Counted from the first letter of the stretch, positions 25,291-36,536 are shown. The stretch: 64,000 bases of DNA from Allacma fusca (GCA_947179485.1 OX359246.1:44929632-44993631), one strand, 5' to 3'. Notes: generated by a model from the letters alone, not told the origin. Made by a program: numbers and translations.

Positions 25291-27540
25291 TTAGATTGGG
25301 ACCCCACCATGCACATTAGAAGAGGTTCCCATTCCCATGATGACCTCACCCTTGCGACAGCCACTACTACACATGTATGTACATACTTTTGAGATTTTCG
25401 ACCAGATTTGTAGTTCCATAAGAAAGATCGCAGTGCATGCCAGTAACATCCAACAAAACGTAATGAAAATCGTACTGATGTCAGAATTGATTAACGATAA
25501 GGATTTCGCATCTCCAATAGAAACTTCGGCCCCATCAACCTCAGCTACATTTCCCAGGGGATGCTGCGAGGTTTCCCATAATTTAAAAATACCAGACGAG
25601 AACATTATTTTTGTCCTCTTAAGCACCACATTTTCGAGAATGCCAACTGTTCGGGTGAAGCACAGGCCCTGCATGGACGTTAAATTTGACAAGCTATCAT
25701 CACGAAACTTTCCATTGTGAGCAAACCTCACCGTGCTTTCACTTGATTCCATGTAGTTTTGAAAGATTTTCCAATAATAAGGAAATGACTTTTGATTTGT
25801 CAAAAATGCCGTTTTGGGATGAATCAGAAATCTTTTGATGGCAAGTTTGGTATCATTGGCTTTGAAACAATAGAGATTGAGGAGCTGCTGTCGACTACGT
25901 ATGAATTCGTTCATTGTATCTGCATTAGTGTAATTTTGACTGTTAAGTTTGTGTACCAATGTAAAATAAACTTGTTTCCAGTAATCATAAACCAGAGCGT
26001 TGCTCTCAAATCGACTATCGTATTGGACTACACGCGCAAAAAGACTTTCTGTAGCATTGCTGGAGGGGTCGTCCTCAGAGTACCAAGTTATGCGCCCTTC
26101 ATTTTTATATATACTGAGGAATCTTTGCTTAACCGGGTTTTCTAATGGAGTGTATAGATCAAATTGATCCAATTGGCTCAGTAATTTGAAGTCACTCTCA
26201 TAAGGGAATGACAGTGCGAAATTGGATTTCACCATCCCTTTGTATCCATTGGTTAGTATGATTCCAGCGAAGGACCAAACAGTCAGAACAATTATGAAGC
26301 TTCTCCTAAATGACATTTTGCTTTCCGTGTCTGGTTTTAACAGCACTGGAAGTCTCATCACATGTTTTTCTACCAGGGTTGCAAAAAGCCAGATAGTAGT
26401 GTCGATCGTCACGTTTAAAGGATTCATGGAGCCAAACCAACGATTTATAATGGTATTGAGCATCAAAATCGTCGCGAAAGAAATCCCAATAAAAAGCCAC
26501 ACTGTGCTCGATAACGCTGAAATGTAAGTGTGATGAAGCATTTCCTCATGTACTCCCGAGGATGTTATGAACTTGAAAGCGATTTTGTGACCCGTCGGTA
26601 TGAATACCAGGGAAGGATTGATCATGTAGGGTTGGAGCACTTCTTTAATCAAAATTTGAGGGACCATGATATGATCGAGTTCTCTAATCTTTAATTTCTC
26701 CTTGGTCTGATTTCCGACTGTCAAAGCAAAATCTCTAATTCTTTTGTGAATTGTCAGTTTGTCGGAGAGGCCCACCTTCCAAAATACATTATATCCTGCG
26801 GATGCTACATTTTTGTATGTTGCCATCATTTTTAAGAAACACTGTAAGGATGAGATGTGACTGCAACTCAAGGAAGTAAATACTTTGGCGTTTTGTTTTT
26901 TCTTGCAATATTCGCAAATGTACCAGACTTTCTCCACTGGATGAGTCTTGTCCTGAGTGTATACCATTGCAAAGGTAGTTGCGAGGGATTTCAACGGCTC
27001 TGTAAATACATTCGAGGAAATCAACTCTCGTTCGTAGATAAATTGTACGTCAGTCAAAAAGAAGAAATACTGGGGTTGAATAAATGATAAAACTGGCTCT
27101 TCACCATCAAAGATATCAAGGATCTGACTTTTCGTTTGCCGATTTTTGAACCAATAACTAGGATCTAATTTTGTGATTGACAAAAAGTAGATATAGCAGC
27201 GTACACCCTTGGACAGCATAAAGCTCAATGGATTTAGAGGAAGTGCTGGTTTAGTTCCAAATATGCGTCCCCCACCGGTTGGGATGTTCAAAATGTGCAT
27301 GGGGACATGAATTTCGGAATAATCAACGAGGTGATAACCATTTATTGATGTCAATCGTAGAACACAGTGTGGGAATTGATTCGCTATTATTGGCACGATA
27401 CTGGCATGGTACGATGCCTTGGTGACTACTAAACTCAAAACCAAGGAAATAGTAACACATTGGAGAAAATGTAAGCTATTGGTCAGAGAAAGCATGGACC
27501 TAGTTTGAGAAAAATGCACAAACTTGTAAATTAAAATCAT
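25291..27540 (-). CDS. divergent ionotropic receptor (IR), single exon
   Basis: One uninterrupted frame of 749 residues. Either ATG at 27540 or the one at 27495 (MLSLTNSLHFLQCV) could start it; the second gives a better signal peptide. The long N-terminal extracellular part is followed by the IR/iGluR ligand-gated channel layout. TM1 lies at about residues 343-365 (VWLFIGISFATILML), a pore-like segment near 383-394 (TIWLFATLVEKHV), TM2 near 415-433 (FIIVLTVWSFAGIILTNGY), then a long second ligand-binding lobe. TM3 is near 688-709 (IFITFCWMLLACTAIFLME). The tail is short and cytoplasmic. IRs are arthropod chemosensory channels derived from ionotropic glutamate receptors; intronless divergent members are usually gustatory or tuning receptors. 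The ligand cannot be inferred. Unit 2 keeps only the last part as a pseudogene. Confidence 0.85.
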   Translation of the reverse strand: MILIYKFVHFSQTRSMLSLTNSLHFLQCVTISLVLSLVVTKASYHASIVPIIANQFPHCVLRLTSINGYHLVDYSEIHVPMHILNIPTGGGRIFGTKPALPLNPLSFMLSKGVRCYIYFLSITKLDPSYWFKNRQTKSQILDIFDGEEPVLSFIQPQYFFFLTDVQFIYERELISSNVFTEPLKSLATTFAMVYTQDKTHPVEKVWYICEYCKKKQNAKVFTSLSCSHISSLQCFLKMMATYKNVASAGYNVFWKVGLSDKLTIHKRIRDFALTVGNQTKEKLKIRELDHIMVPQILIKEVLQPYMINPSLVFIPTGHKIAFKFITSSGVHEEMLHHTYISALSSTVWLFIGISFATILMLNTIINRWFGSMNPLNVTIDTTIWLFATLVEKHVMRLPVLLKPDTESKMSFRRSFIIVLTVWSFAGIILTNGYKGMVKSNFALSFPYESDFKLLSQLDQFDLYTPLENPVKQRFLSIYKNEGRITWYSEDDPSSNATESLFARVVQYDSRFESNALVYDYWKQVYFTLVHKLNSQNYTNADTMNEFIRSRQQLLNLYCFKANDTKLAIKRFLIHPKTAFLTNQKSFPYYWKIFQNYMESSESTVRFAHNGKFRDDSLSNLTSMQGLCFTRTVGILENVVLKRTKIMFSSGIFKLWETSQHPLGNVAEVDGAEVSIGDAKSLSLINSDISTIFITFCWMLLACTAIFLMELQIWSKISKVCTYMCSSGCRKGEVIMGMGTSSNVHGGVPI

Positions 27541-27835
27541 TCCTCCGACAATGAGAGACTAACGAATGTAAACACAACAAAAAATTAGCAAAAATGGGTT
27601 CTATGCTCAAATTTTCAGAGAATAATACAGAAAATGATATGATATTACATGATCATCAGAACCAGTAACTTCCACAGTTCTTAATTCCAGGAGTGTAGTG
27701 AAACTTGACACAAATGGAACATCGTTTACCGAATGTAATCACTGAAATCGTTTGATACTCAAAGCGACGAAGTACCCACTTTTGTTAATGCAAGATGAAT
27801 TAGAAATTAATTTTATAACTCGCTCTATTTCATAC

Positions 27836-29057
27836 CAGTGATGGGCAATTGGTTTTCCTTGCCTTTAACATTGACACGAAACTTAAATACAATAATACCT
27901 TCCTTATCGCCTTTCCGGGATCATATTTCACAGTTTCCCCTTATCCTGATAATAGGTAAATATTTGTGCCTTCCTTGCCATTTTATACTATTTTAAAATG
28001 CCTTGTCTAGCCTTAAATACCCTTTTCGTTGAAAAATAGTATTGGGTGCCTGTAACATGTGGCTGGGCCTGGGTTAGTTTTCAGTATGATGCAATTATGT
28101 ATTGAACGTGTTTGACATGGACGTCAATCAGTGTTATCCTGTATACCAAGGCAGTTAAAATTTATTTAAGAAACCATCGTTACAAGATTATTTTATGCTG
28201 TCGCGTAGGGCGACTCAGCTACGAGCTACGACCAGCTCTCCTTATTCCCTTCATTATTTTATGACTTATTTAAAAAAATTCTTTCACAAATTTAAAAAAG
28301 AACTGTTTTAATAATTTCTGGAAAGGTAGTGGAACACAATCGGTGGAACCGTTCAGGAGAAATCAAAGATTTTCTTCCTCTTTATTTTTTTTGCGTACGA
28401 ACACGTGAACGAATTTCAACTTATAACAAATTCATCTTAGGAATTGACCAAAATAATGCTTGCAAAATTTCTGAACAAATTCGGTCGATCGGTTTCGAAG
28501 GAAAAGTGAGAGAAGTATCAACAGATTTAATTTTTACTCACGATACGCTGACCGATTTCAATCAATAAAGAACTCATGCGAGTTTTCGTCCTAATCAATT
28601 TTAAAATTATTTTGACGAAATCGGTCACGTAGTTTCGGAGGAAAACTGCAGGGCTTACAGCACACGGGCTACACTATTTTATAAGAGGTCTGAGGCCGCC
28701 CTAAAAATGAGTCTCGCAAAGTATCGTTATAGTGTTTTGCTAACGTCGTCTGTTCAACGCTATGTTTTCAAAATATATATGGAAAGTACGCCAAGCATTT
28801 ATCTCGCTTTCTCGCCGTCAGATGCAATTGCAAAGAAATTTTTGATCAGCCTTACCTTAATCCTTAGCATGAATTGAGCCTTCCTATAACATTGCCTTTA
28901 GTACCAAAATTTTCAAGCCTTTCTACTGAATTTCTTTGTACGTTTATGCATTTTTAAGCCTTCATTCTTCCTTGCCTTTATTGTAGCCGTTTTGGAACGC
29001 CTGCTTTCCTTTTTGCCTTATTCCAAGGCCTTTACCAGGGCAAGGTGCCCATGATTG
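27836..29057. mobile_element. hAT-like non-autonomous element with GCCTT word clusters
   Basis: The left end CAGTGATGGGCA matches the complement of the right end TGCCCATGATTG at 10 of 12 positions. TTCATAC immediately precedes the left end and TTCAGAC immediately follows the right end, a plausible decayed target duplication. GCCTT, CCTTGCC and AAGGC recur many times within about 200 bp of each end. The interior has no convincing transposase frame; the longest is about 80 codons. Confidence 0.65.
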
Positions 29058-29423
29058 TTCAGACACTTCAAAAACCATTTACATCACAAAATCTCTGTAT
29101 GTGTGCCCATAGACTGTCGGAAATGTACACATGCTTATCTTTAACTCGAAAAGGGAAATTCTCTAGTTGAATCAGCTAAAAGGCGGGGCGTGTGTTAATA
29201 TTAAATGCGAGCATAATGAAAAAGAATTGGAGGGGGGCTTCATTGACATAACTTCCCATCATTTCAAATCAGTCAAAAAATTATGTATATAACAAAAAAC
29301 AAAACTCCGGTCGCAATTGCCATTTGATTTCGTAAGCAAATTAAATTTTGTTTTACGGATTTTGAATTCAACAATAATTGTCTATTTCAATAATCAGAAA
29401 TCATAAAACAACAAAAACTATCC
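29058..29423. other. right end of duplication unit 1
   Basis: Non-coding. 29236-29400 is closely repeated at 38768-38940 (GGATTTTGAATTCAACAATA and flanks), which fixes the right boundary of both units. Confidence 0.6.
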
Positions 29424-29510
29424 AAGATTCCTGGAGGTTATTCCAGGGACTGCCATCCCACCTGTAAAACATTGCCCTGCCGACAAATGTGTGATGGTTT
29501 GGGAAAGAAC
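29424..29510 (+). pseudogene. F-box gene remnant
   Basis: Two pieces of the F-box gene are fused. TTATTCCAGGGACTGCCATC and neighbours match about 18440-18490, and then CCTGCCGAC...GGGAAAGAAC matches about 19745-19785 at the stop codon. About 1.25 kb between them is missing. Non-functional. Confidence 0.75.
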
Positions 29511-30203
29511 AACAAAACTTTAATGGTATTTGTTACTTAGCCGGATTTTATAAGGAATGTTTTACTAATTTTATAATTTAATGCAAATGTTTTGAAAAGT
29601 GCTATTTCAGGGATACTACCATACATGATGGTACTGTAGTGTTAGTCAAATTGTATTACAAATAATTACTTACAATGAGCTAGTATTGCTGGTAGTTCAG
29701 TTTTAACTTGTGATTTTAACATGCAAGTCCTATGGTGATTTATTGTCTAAATGCTGGTGTTGGTAACTGTGAATTAAAGTTTGATTATTTGCGCAAGGTA
29801 CGGTTTGTTATAAATCTTCTATATAAAGATACTACACACAAAATGCATTGATTTAATTCATTTACATCTCTTAATTTATTTGATCATAAAATAAATACGG
29901 GACATAATAGCATTTTATTCTCGCTTGACATAGATCCCTTCAAAAGAGATAATAACATGTATGTACATATAATGCACAACGTATCTGTTTGATTGCTGTG
30001 ATGTGTACACAGCTAAACATACTTATATATCAACAAAAACACAACAACAACAACAACATTCTTTAAAGCTGCCCTCATTGTCAGTTTCACTTATAAAATT
30101 ATTATAACTTATTACGCTCATGCACAGCAAATCCATGGAATTTGATATCTTTGAATTAGTCAGTTAAATTAGTCAGAGAAAGTCCCTTTCAATTACTTGA
30201 GTC

Positions 30204-32235
30204 CTAATTATTTTTCTTTTTATTTACTTCGAGTTTATTTTTATTCTTCCTGCTGCGAAGCAAATATCCAAGAAATCTGAAAATCCCAATGGTGGTATAA
30301 ATTACCAACCCTATTGTTATTAATATCAGGAGGAATGCCAGACCCCAAAAATGAAGCATCCTCCTCTCCCACCAGGATTGCCCTAAGGCAAGAGGTTTCA
30401 ACCTTGATGTGTTATTATGGCGTAGTGCATACTCCGTCCACCAAACAGCCTTATCCACTGGAGACATTGGTCGATCTTTAAAGTCCCGGGATAAATCTTT
30501 CACTTTGCTAGAATATCTGGAGAATAACAAATTAATACGCGTCTTTTTCCCCCATTACAAGATAATATAGTGAAGGTTATAAGTCTTAGCACGAAAGCCC
30601 GAAGGGCGTAAGTGTATCTAACTGCATATGTACTGTAACTGTCAATGAGCATTTGATATCTACTTACTTATCTGTATAAACGAGTTCCTGAATGGCGTCT
30701 CTCAAACTTATCTCGGTAAGCTCAGAAGGTTCCAAATGTATGCCGATGCCATTGTAATTAGCCAGCCTGGCATTCATGGGCTGGTCTCCAAAAAATGGTA
30801 TCACAATAACCGGTACTGCGTGAAATATGGAATGCTGAAAGCTCATTAAGCCACCGTGGGTAATGAAGCCTCTGCATTTTCCATGAGCTGTATAAAAAAT
30901 GTTTCCCACGTCACACAATAAATCCCAAAGTCAGACAAATATTAATATAGTATGTATCTCCACCTGACATATCAATAACGAGAGCGCATATACAGAATTG
31001 TGTGGCGTTGGAGAAACCTCTGAAAACAAATGGTAACAGAAGTTATTTATATAAAATCTTGCCTAGAACATCCTGTTGAGGGAACCATTTGTGGAAGAAG
31101 ATATTCTTTAGATATGAAATCTCTGGCAGATCTCCTTCCCATTTCCATAGGAACTTCAACCTAGGAAAATGTTTAAACGCTTGAAAAAAGTTTTGTACGA
31201 ACTCCGATGGCGCTGTCGAAACATTAGCGAAAGAACCGAAACTAACGAAAACGAAGCCTTCAAACTCAGGATCATCAATTGCAGTTTTGATACTCTAAAA
31301 GTTTCGTAATAATTGTTACGTGTAGTAATTTTTAAAATAATAGTTTGAATGGGCAAGTTGCACATTGTGTATATAATAATAATTAGTTGAAAACAAATAA
31401 GTTTCACCCCATTTTCCAACCCCTGAGACTCCTTACAATGAATCCCCCCGATAGGAATAACGAAAGGTGGCAAAGATCGAGCAATCTCATACGAAAAATG
31501 AGCATTAAGGAGCATCAGAGAAGTTTGTCTCTCCAAGTCCACTAAAGATGGCATTTCATCTAATTTCATCTCTTGCCTTATAAAGTTTTCATACCTAGGG
31601 ACTATAATGCTCATTTTTGCGTAAAACATCAGAAGAGTCCGTCTTTCATTTCGAAAGGAGTCTGGGATAATCGGCTGTTCTTCGCCCACCAGAGTTCCGG
31701 AAGAATCCGCGGGCCAGCCATAAGTGTCTGCATCGAAGCCCAAAACGGTGTGTGGTGAGAATATAATGGATTTTGCTTTAAAAATATGTACCAGGGGAAG
31801 TCCACACTCCTTTGCGACGGAATCCAGAATCAGCAAATGGAAGTGGGATTTTGTAATCCAATCCTTGAACTCCGAACTTTCATAATACTTGCGACAAATT
31901 TGGAATTGACCCTCAAATAGGAAACCGGTCTGGAGAAAGTAGTCGTTGTATTTGCTCTCGATCCTTTTTTGTATGGCAATAACACTCCCAGAGTTCAAAT
32001 CGTCTTGAGCAGCTCGAACTGCATCTGGACAGTAATAAGTGATGTTCGGATGTTTATATGAGGGGTTCATGGGTGTCACAATGGTCACTTCATGTCCACC
32101 GTCCGATAGCTTATGGGCCAGAGGCTCCATTGCAACCAAATGACTGTGACTCGCGAAGCCATTAAAAAACAGGATCCTTTCGGAGGAACATGAAGTTACG
32201 AGGAATATAAACCCCACAATTATTACCTTCACCAT
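30204..32235 (-). CDS. UDP-glycosyltransferase (UGT-2), four exons
   Basis: Exons are 31408-32235, 31063-31294, 30668-30887 and 30204-30516 (minus), 530 residues. It has the same domain layout and splice phases as UGT-1. The ATG at 32235 (MVKVIIVGF) starts the signal peptide; the open frame runs further upstream but that part is not signal-like and is probably 5' UTR. The catalytic-position His (SHSH), FVFVSFGSFAN, FFHKWFPQQDVLAH, FITHGG, FFGDQ and the C-terminal anchor are intact. It also has the GC donor at intron 2 and the His in place of Glu in GGLMSFQH. Relative to UGT-1, exon 1 shows about 14 replacements, half of them within residues 184-203. Intron 3 is short because it lacks the foldback element. 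No disabling change seen, so it is probably functional. Confidence 0.92.
31057..31062 (-). other. GC splice donor of UGT-2 intron 2
   Basis: The intron begins GCAAGA after exon end GATGTTCTAG, as in UGT-1. The downstream join gives QQDVLAHGKCRGF in frame. Confidence 0.7.
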
Positions 32236-33171
32236 ATTGTAACTTATCCAGCTCCAAAATAATACTAATGGGAAAAATGGAAACACTACTTTACAGGTAG
32301 TAAGGCGAAGATTGAAGTCAGAGTTAGAAGGGTTAGAAAAGTCGAACCGCCGCTGCTTCCTCACAACGTTAACTTTTTTCTGTAATAGCGATTTTTCTTA
32401 GATCCATCTGTAGATACCTGCTGGTTTATGGAGTAATATTATTAACGTTATTGGACTCATTATCATTGTTAACTTTTGGTAATCACTGTCAGCTACGTGT
32501 CTTGCAATATTACAGGCAAGTTCAGTATGCTGTTCCAAATTAAGAGCACCCCTTAAGGAAAAATTGGCTCTTACTGTTACAGACTCGGAAAGAGGGAAAT
32601 TAAAAGTGGGGTTAGTGAGAATGTGCTCGAAAAATATTTTTAATCCTATTTGTACAAGACATAATTGCGTGTGGATTCAGGGGAAAAACAGGCGAAGTAT
32701 ATGAAAGCATATGATTCAAAGATGCTAAACTGATTTTGCCTATTCTACAACCTACCTATACATCTATTTTAGGACAGGTCTTCCTTCTCCCCTATTTGTG
32801 CGACCTTATCCTTGCCTACAAGTAGGCATTTGCCGCTGCCTACATTTCTGCCTATATAGGGTAACGGAAAGTGTTAGCCCCTTCCTACATGGGACCCTAT
32901 ACTGTAGAATTAAATTATATTTTTATTGAAATTCATAATTACATTTTGCTGTTTTTATTTTAGCAAATTTATTTTCGACATATAACATTAGTTTTGACAA
33001 AATTTAGGCTATCCCTCATATGCAACAATTATTCAGCAAACACTAGAATTGTTTGTTACTATCATTTGTATCACATTTGTAAACAAACTGATTGTGAGTA
33101 CTTCTTCAAAATTATTGTTACTCGTGCATTAAGTAAAATCTCGTATTGATCGGTCGTATTCCACGTTAGTC

Positions 33172-34140
33172 TAGTGTTTCTGTCGGTGCAAAGATTGGGA
33201 ATAACCGAACTTGCAATGGCAATTAAATTGATAATGCAAGTGCCAGTAATGTCGTAACTGGAACTTGCTAAAAATTGTCAATTACAGATAGATTGTACAA
33301 ATAACCGAAGTTCAACTTGCAATTAATTCATAAGTTACTTGCAATTGGTAAGGCAATTGCAAAAACATGTGGACATAATTGCACCGATAAGTACAATTGC
33401 AATTTGTAGTTAACTGATACTCAGTATAAATCGTCAGCAAAGAGACTGAATGATCTGTGCATTTTTGATTGGTAGCAAAATGATATGCATTTCACTAAAT
33501 TGAACAAAATATATTAAATAAAATGATCTAAATGCAGTGCCTAATGAAACAGAGATGTACATACAAATGAAATAGCATTCCTTTAATCCTCTAAAGATAA
33601 AATATTGTATTTCATCCTTAAACATATCCTTACAAGAAACTTTTAAAACATTTGGCCTATTTTTCTATTATTTTGTGCAAATGGGAACATTTCAATACTA
33701 ATCAAAAACTCACTTAGATCATTTTGCGTCCGACGAAATTGTACAGAAAGTACAGTAACTAGTAACTACACTTGTTGAGACAACACTCGTGATTATTATG
33801 TACATTAGTTACTAGAACGAAATGACTTCTTGAGGTATTTTGTAGAATTTTCCGCTCAAATTCGAAAGGGTTTCAAGTTGCAATTAAATTGATAAGTATT
33901 TTTTAAATTGCAACTTTTTGCAGTGCAAGCATTTGTAATTGCAATTGAATCTCTTGCAATTTCAGTTGTGTTTAACCGGTAATTGCGTGTCTTTAATGCT
34001 TTTGTAATTGCAATTCGAGTACACAGAAATTCCACTTGCACCGACAATTGCAATTCCCTGATGTAAAGTAACCATAATTGAACCGAACTTGCAAGTTCAA
34101 TTGGTAATTGCGGTTAACTTGCAATTGACAAGAAACACTA
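33172..34140. mobile_element. nested hAT-like element with TTGCAATTG words
   Basis: The left end TAGTGTTTCTGTC matches the complement of the right end (TAGTGTTTCTTGTC) with a 1-nt offset. Flanks CACGTTAG (33162-33169) and CACGTTAC (34141-34148) look like an imperfect 8-bp target duplication. TTGCAATTG, TTGCAATT and related words are repeated many times near both ends. It sits inside the 32717-34546 element and contains a foldback remnant. Confidence 0.7.
33431..33736. mobile_element. diverged foldback MITE, third nesting level
   Basis: Left end TCGTCAGCAAAGAGACTGAA and right end TCATTTTGCGTCCGACGA resemble the ends of the foldback element at 21704-22039. Internal AGCAAAATGATATGCAT words are also related. 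Confidence 0.5.
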
Positions 34141-35800
34141 CACGTTACAGTAAGTACAAGCCATCGAGCAATCACGAGCATCAATATATGTACCTACAGG
34201 TACTTAGCTATGTATGGATATTATTTTGAATGGGAAATCTCAGATGTCCCTGCAGTAGCCTGATATTCCAACGTTTAAAAATCGCTTTGATTTGCATTGA
34301 GATAAGACATCCATAATGTGACAATAGTTAATTATGTATATATCCTATATATTTGCCTTCATACAAGCGTGTTTTCGTGCTGCCTACATATATTCCTATA
34401 TGACCGCGTGTATGCAGGCGTACATTTCCTATTTTATAGGCATTTTGTCTGCGAAAATCAGTGCACCCTATTTTGCCTAAAACATTTTCTGAAAATAGCT
34501 CCCACCCTATAAATAGGCCTACATGTAGGATAGGCTAGCTTCTTTGATATGATTATTTAACATAGGTATGTATATACATAGATTAGTTGATGTTTTCAAT
34601 TGTTAGTTTCCAAGTTTGAAGGAAGATTTCGATCAATCTGGTGGGTGTGAAGGTTTTACGAGGGTTATTAATTAACCTCTCGAAAGTAAGTTCAGTCTAG
34701 GTCGGCATACGTATCTAACTACTTTAAAGATTTAAACAGTTGTAGCCTCGGTAGGTACATGCAATAATTTATTCATATAATTTCCTCCCGGGTCGGCATA
34801 CGTAATTACCTACTTTGGTTAAAATGGTACTGGCCTTATGTAGGTACATATATGCAATCCGCTCAAAATACGTTCAGCCCGGGTATGCACAGAAAGCTAC
34901 CTATAGGTTAATTTAAACATAAACTTAAATTGGGGCTAAAAATAATTTTAATTAAGGGGTGGTACCCTGTACTTAATTAAAAGGGTTTTAGGTTTTAATT
35001 TAAAGGATCCGGGCACTTAAGGCCGGACGCAAATATTGTAATAACTCTACGGAAGGAAATTCAGGATGTCCAATTTAAGGATACGTAAAAGGGCGTGGTT
35101 TGGCTTGACCCAGTGACAAAAAAATGCAACTTCCGAAAATAATTATTAAAAGAAACACTCACGCGAAAGGTACATAACATAAACCGGATGACTTCGGACA
35201 CGGTAAGTGAAAATTGAAAATACTTTTCTCAAAAAAAAAAGAATATAATATTCAAAATAAATTCAGGACAAACAACAAAATACAACTCGATGTATTTAAT
35301 TATACATGAATACCGGTCTGGAAAATTTCAAAAATTTCCACCGGACTAGTACCTGGAATAGGATTGGACAAAGGATGCAAGGTTAGGAATTTTCCAGCGG
35401 TAAAACCACTGATTCAAAACCAAGAGATTTCCTCTGGATAGTTCACCGGTGAGCAGCTCACGGACTGAGACTTATATAAGTCTGAAGAAACTGCTGGGAA
35501 GGCAGTCCTATATATACCCTGAAGGGACCCGGGGACTTTCATGTAAGGTACATATAGGTAAGGGTTTTTACATTTTTATTTTAATTTTTAGGATAAGGGT
35601 AATTAAAATAATGAAGGGAGGGAAGCGAGAGGATTTTTATGAGGCGAAATGTAAATAAGGATATATGTTTATATTTCGTCTTATGACCTACATTTATTTT
35701 ATTTTTATTTGCAGGTCTCGGACGTCATCATCATCATCTGTCATCAGAGCTGTCCAAAATACATGCTCCTCAAATACAAATTACAAAATACTAAATACAT

Positions 35801-36055
35801 TCTTCAGGCGTCGAAAATACAAACTACAAAATACAAAATACAATCTTCAGGCGTCGAAAATACAAAATACATTCTTCAGGCGTCGAAAATACAAAATACA
35901 TTCTTCAGGCGACGAAAATACAAAATACATCCTTCAGGCGACGAAAATACAAAATACATCCTTCAGGCGACGAAAATACAAACTACAAAATACATACTCA
36001 AAACGTAGCAAAAACAAACTACCAAAAACTAAATACATACTTGAAACGTAGAAAA
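35801..36055. repeat. 29-bp minisatellite, about six copies
   Basis: The unit is TTCAGGCGTCGAAAATACAA plus AATACATTC, with GTCG/GACG variants; the first and last copies contain an extra CTACAAAATACA. The open frames across it are an artefact of the repeat. Confidence 0.85.
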
Positions 36056-36198
36056 TGCAAAATCTTGAATTTAGCTTTATGGGATGTTAAAACGATTGAA
36101 TTTCGTTTTACTTCATTGATGTGATTGGTTTTGGCATAAACGGAATTTTCAAACCCAAAGAAAGTGCGCCAAAAAAACACAAGTAGCTTATATAGCGA

Positions 36199-36536
36199 AC
36201 AAAATACAAACTACAAAATACATTGCTTACTTTACTTAAGTAAGACAAAATACAAACTACAAAATACATTGCTTACTTTACTTAAGTAAGACAAAATACA
36301 AACTACAAAATACATTGCTTACTTTACTTAAGTAAGACAAAATACAAACTACAAAATACATTGCTTCGTAAGACAAAATACAAACTACAAAATACATTGC
36401 TTCGTAAGACAAAATACAAAATACATTGCTTCGTAAGACAAAATACAAACTACAAAATACATTGCTTCGTAAGACAAAATACAAACTACAAAATACATTG
36501 CTTCGTAAGACAAAATACAAACTACAAAATACACGT
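36199..36536. repeat. nested minisatellite with 47-bp and 36-bp units
   Basis: Three copies of a 47-bp unit (TTGCTTACTTTACTTAAGTA, then AGACAAAATACAAACTAC and AAAATACAT) pass into about five copies of a 36-bp unit lacking the TACTTTACTTAAG part (TTGCTTCGTAAGACAAAATA...). Both units share ACAAAATACAAACTAC with the 29-bp array upstream. The complement gives long Cys/Phe/Leu open frames that are not genes. Confidence 0.85.

Larger units (their letters stand above)
18438..29420. repeat. tandem segmental duplication, unit 1
   Basis: This unit runs from inside the F-box exon to the segment CATTGACATAACTTC...TCTATTTCAATAA at 29236-29400. Its order is F-box 3' end, UGT-1, ionotropic receptor, spacer. 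The same order recurs in unit 2 with high identity outside insertions and deletions. The left breakpoint is near 18438 because unit 2 begins with sequence matching about 18440-18490. The right breakpoint is where unit 2 starts. Confidence 0.85.
32717..34546. mobile_element. hAT-like non-autonomous element, 1.83 kb, carrying nested insertions
   Basis: Terminal inverted repeats are CAAAGATGCTA (left) and TAGCTTCTTTG (right, complement CAAAGAAGCTA), 10 of 11 matching. A perfect 8-bp target duplication ATATGATT lies at 32709-32716 and 34547-34554. Unit 1 has the unoccupied site near 24098. Both subterminal regions are full of GCCTA/TAGGC words (32745-32870 and 34345-34535). The middle is occupied by a second element. 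No transposase frame is present, so it depends on an enzyme encoded elsewhere. Confidence 0.88.

Noticed and set aside
31156..32364. 402-codon frame extending UGT-2 in both directions
   Set aside because: The part before the ATG at 32235 is not signal-like and is absent as coding in UGT-1; the part after 31408 reads into the intron.
35665..36051. 128-codon open frame on the plus strand
   Set aside because: It runs through the 29-bp minisatellite, with repeated KYKIQ-like peptide and no domain.
36199..36536. CRISPR-like array
   Set aside because: Units are tandem without unique spacers, in eukaryotic intergenic DNA; it is a minisatellite.
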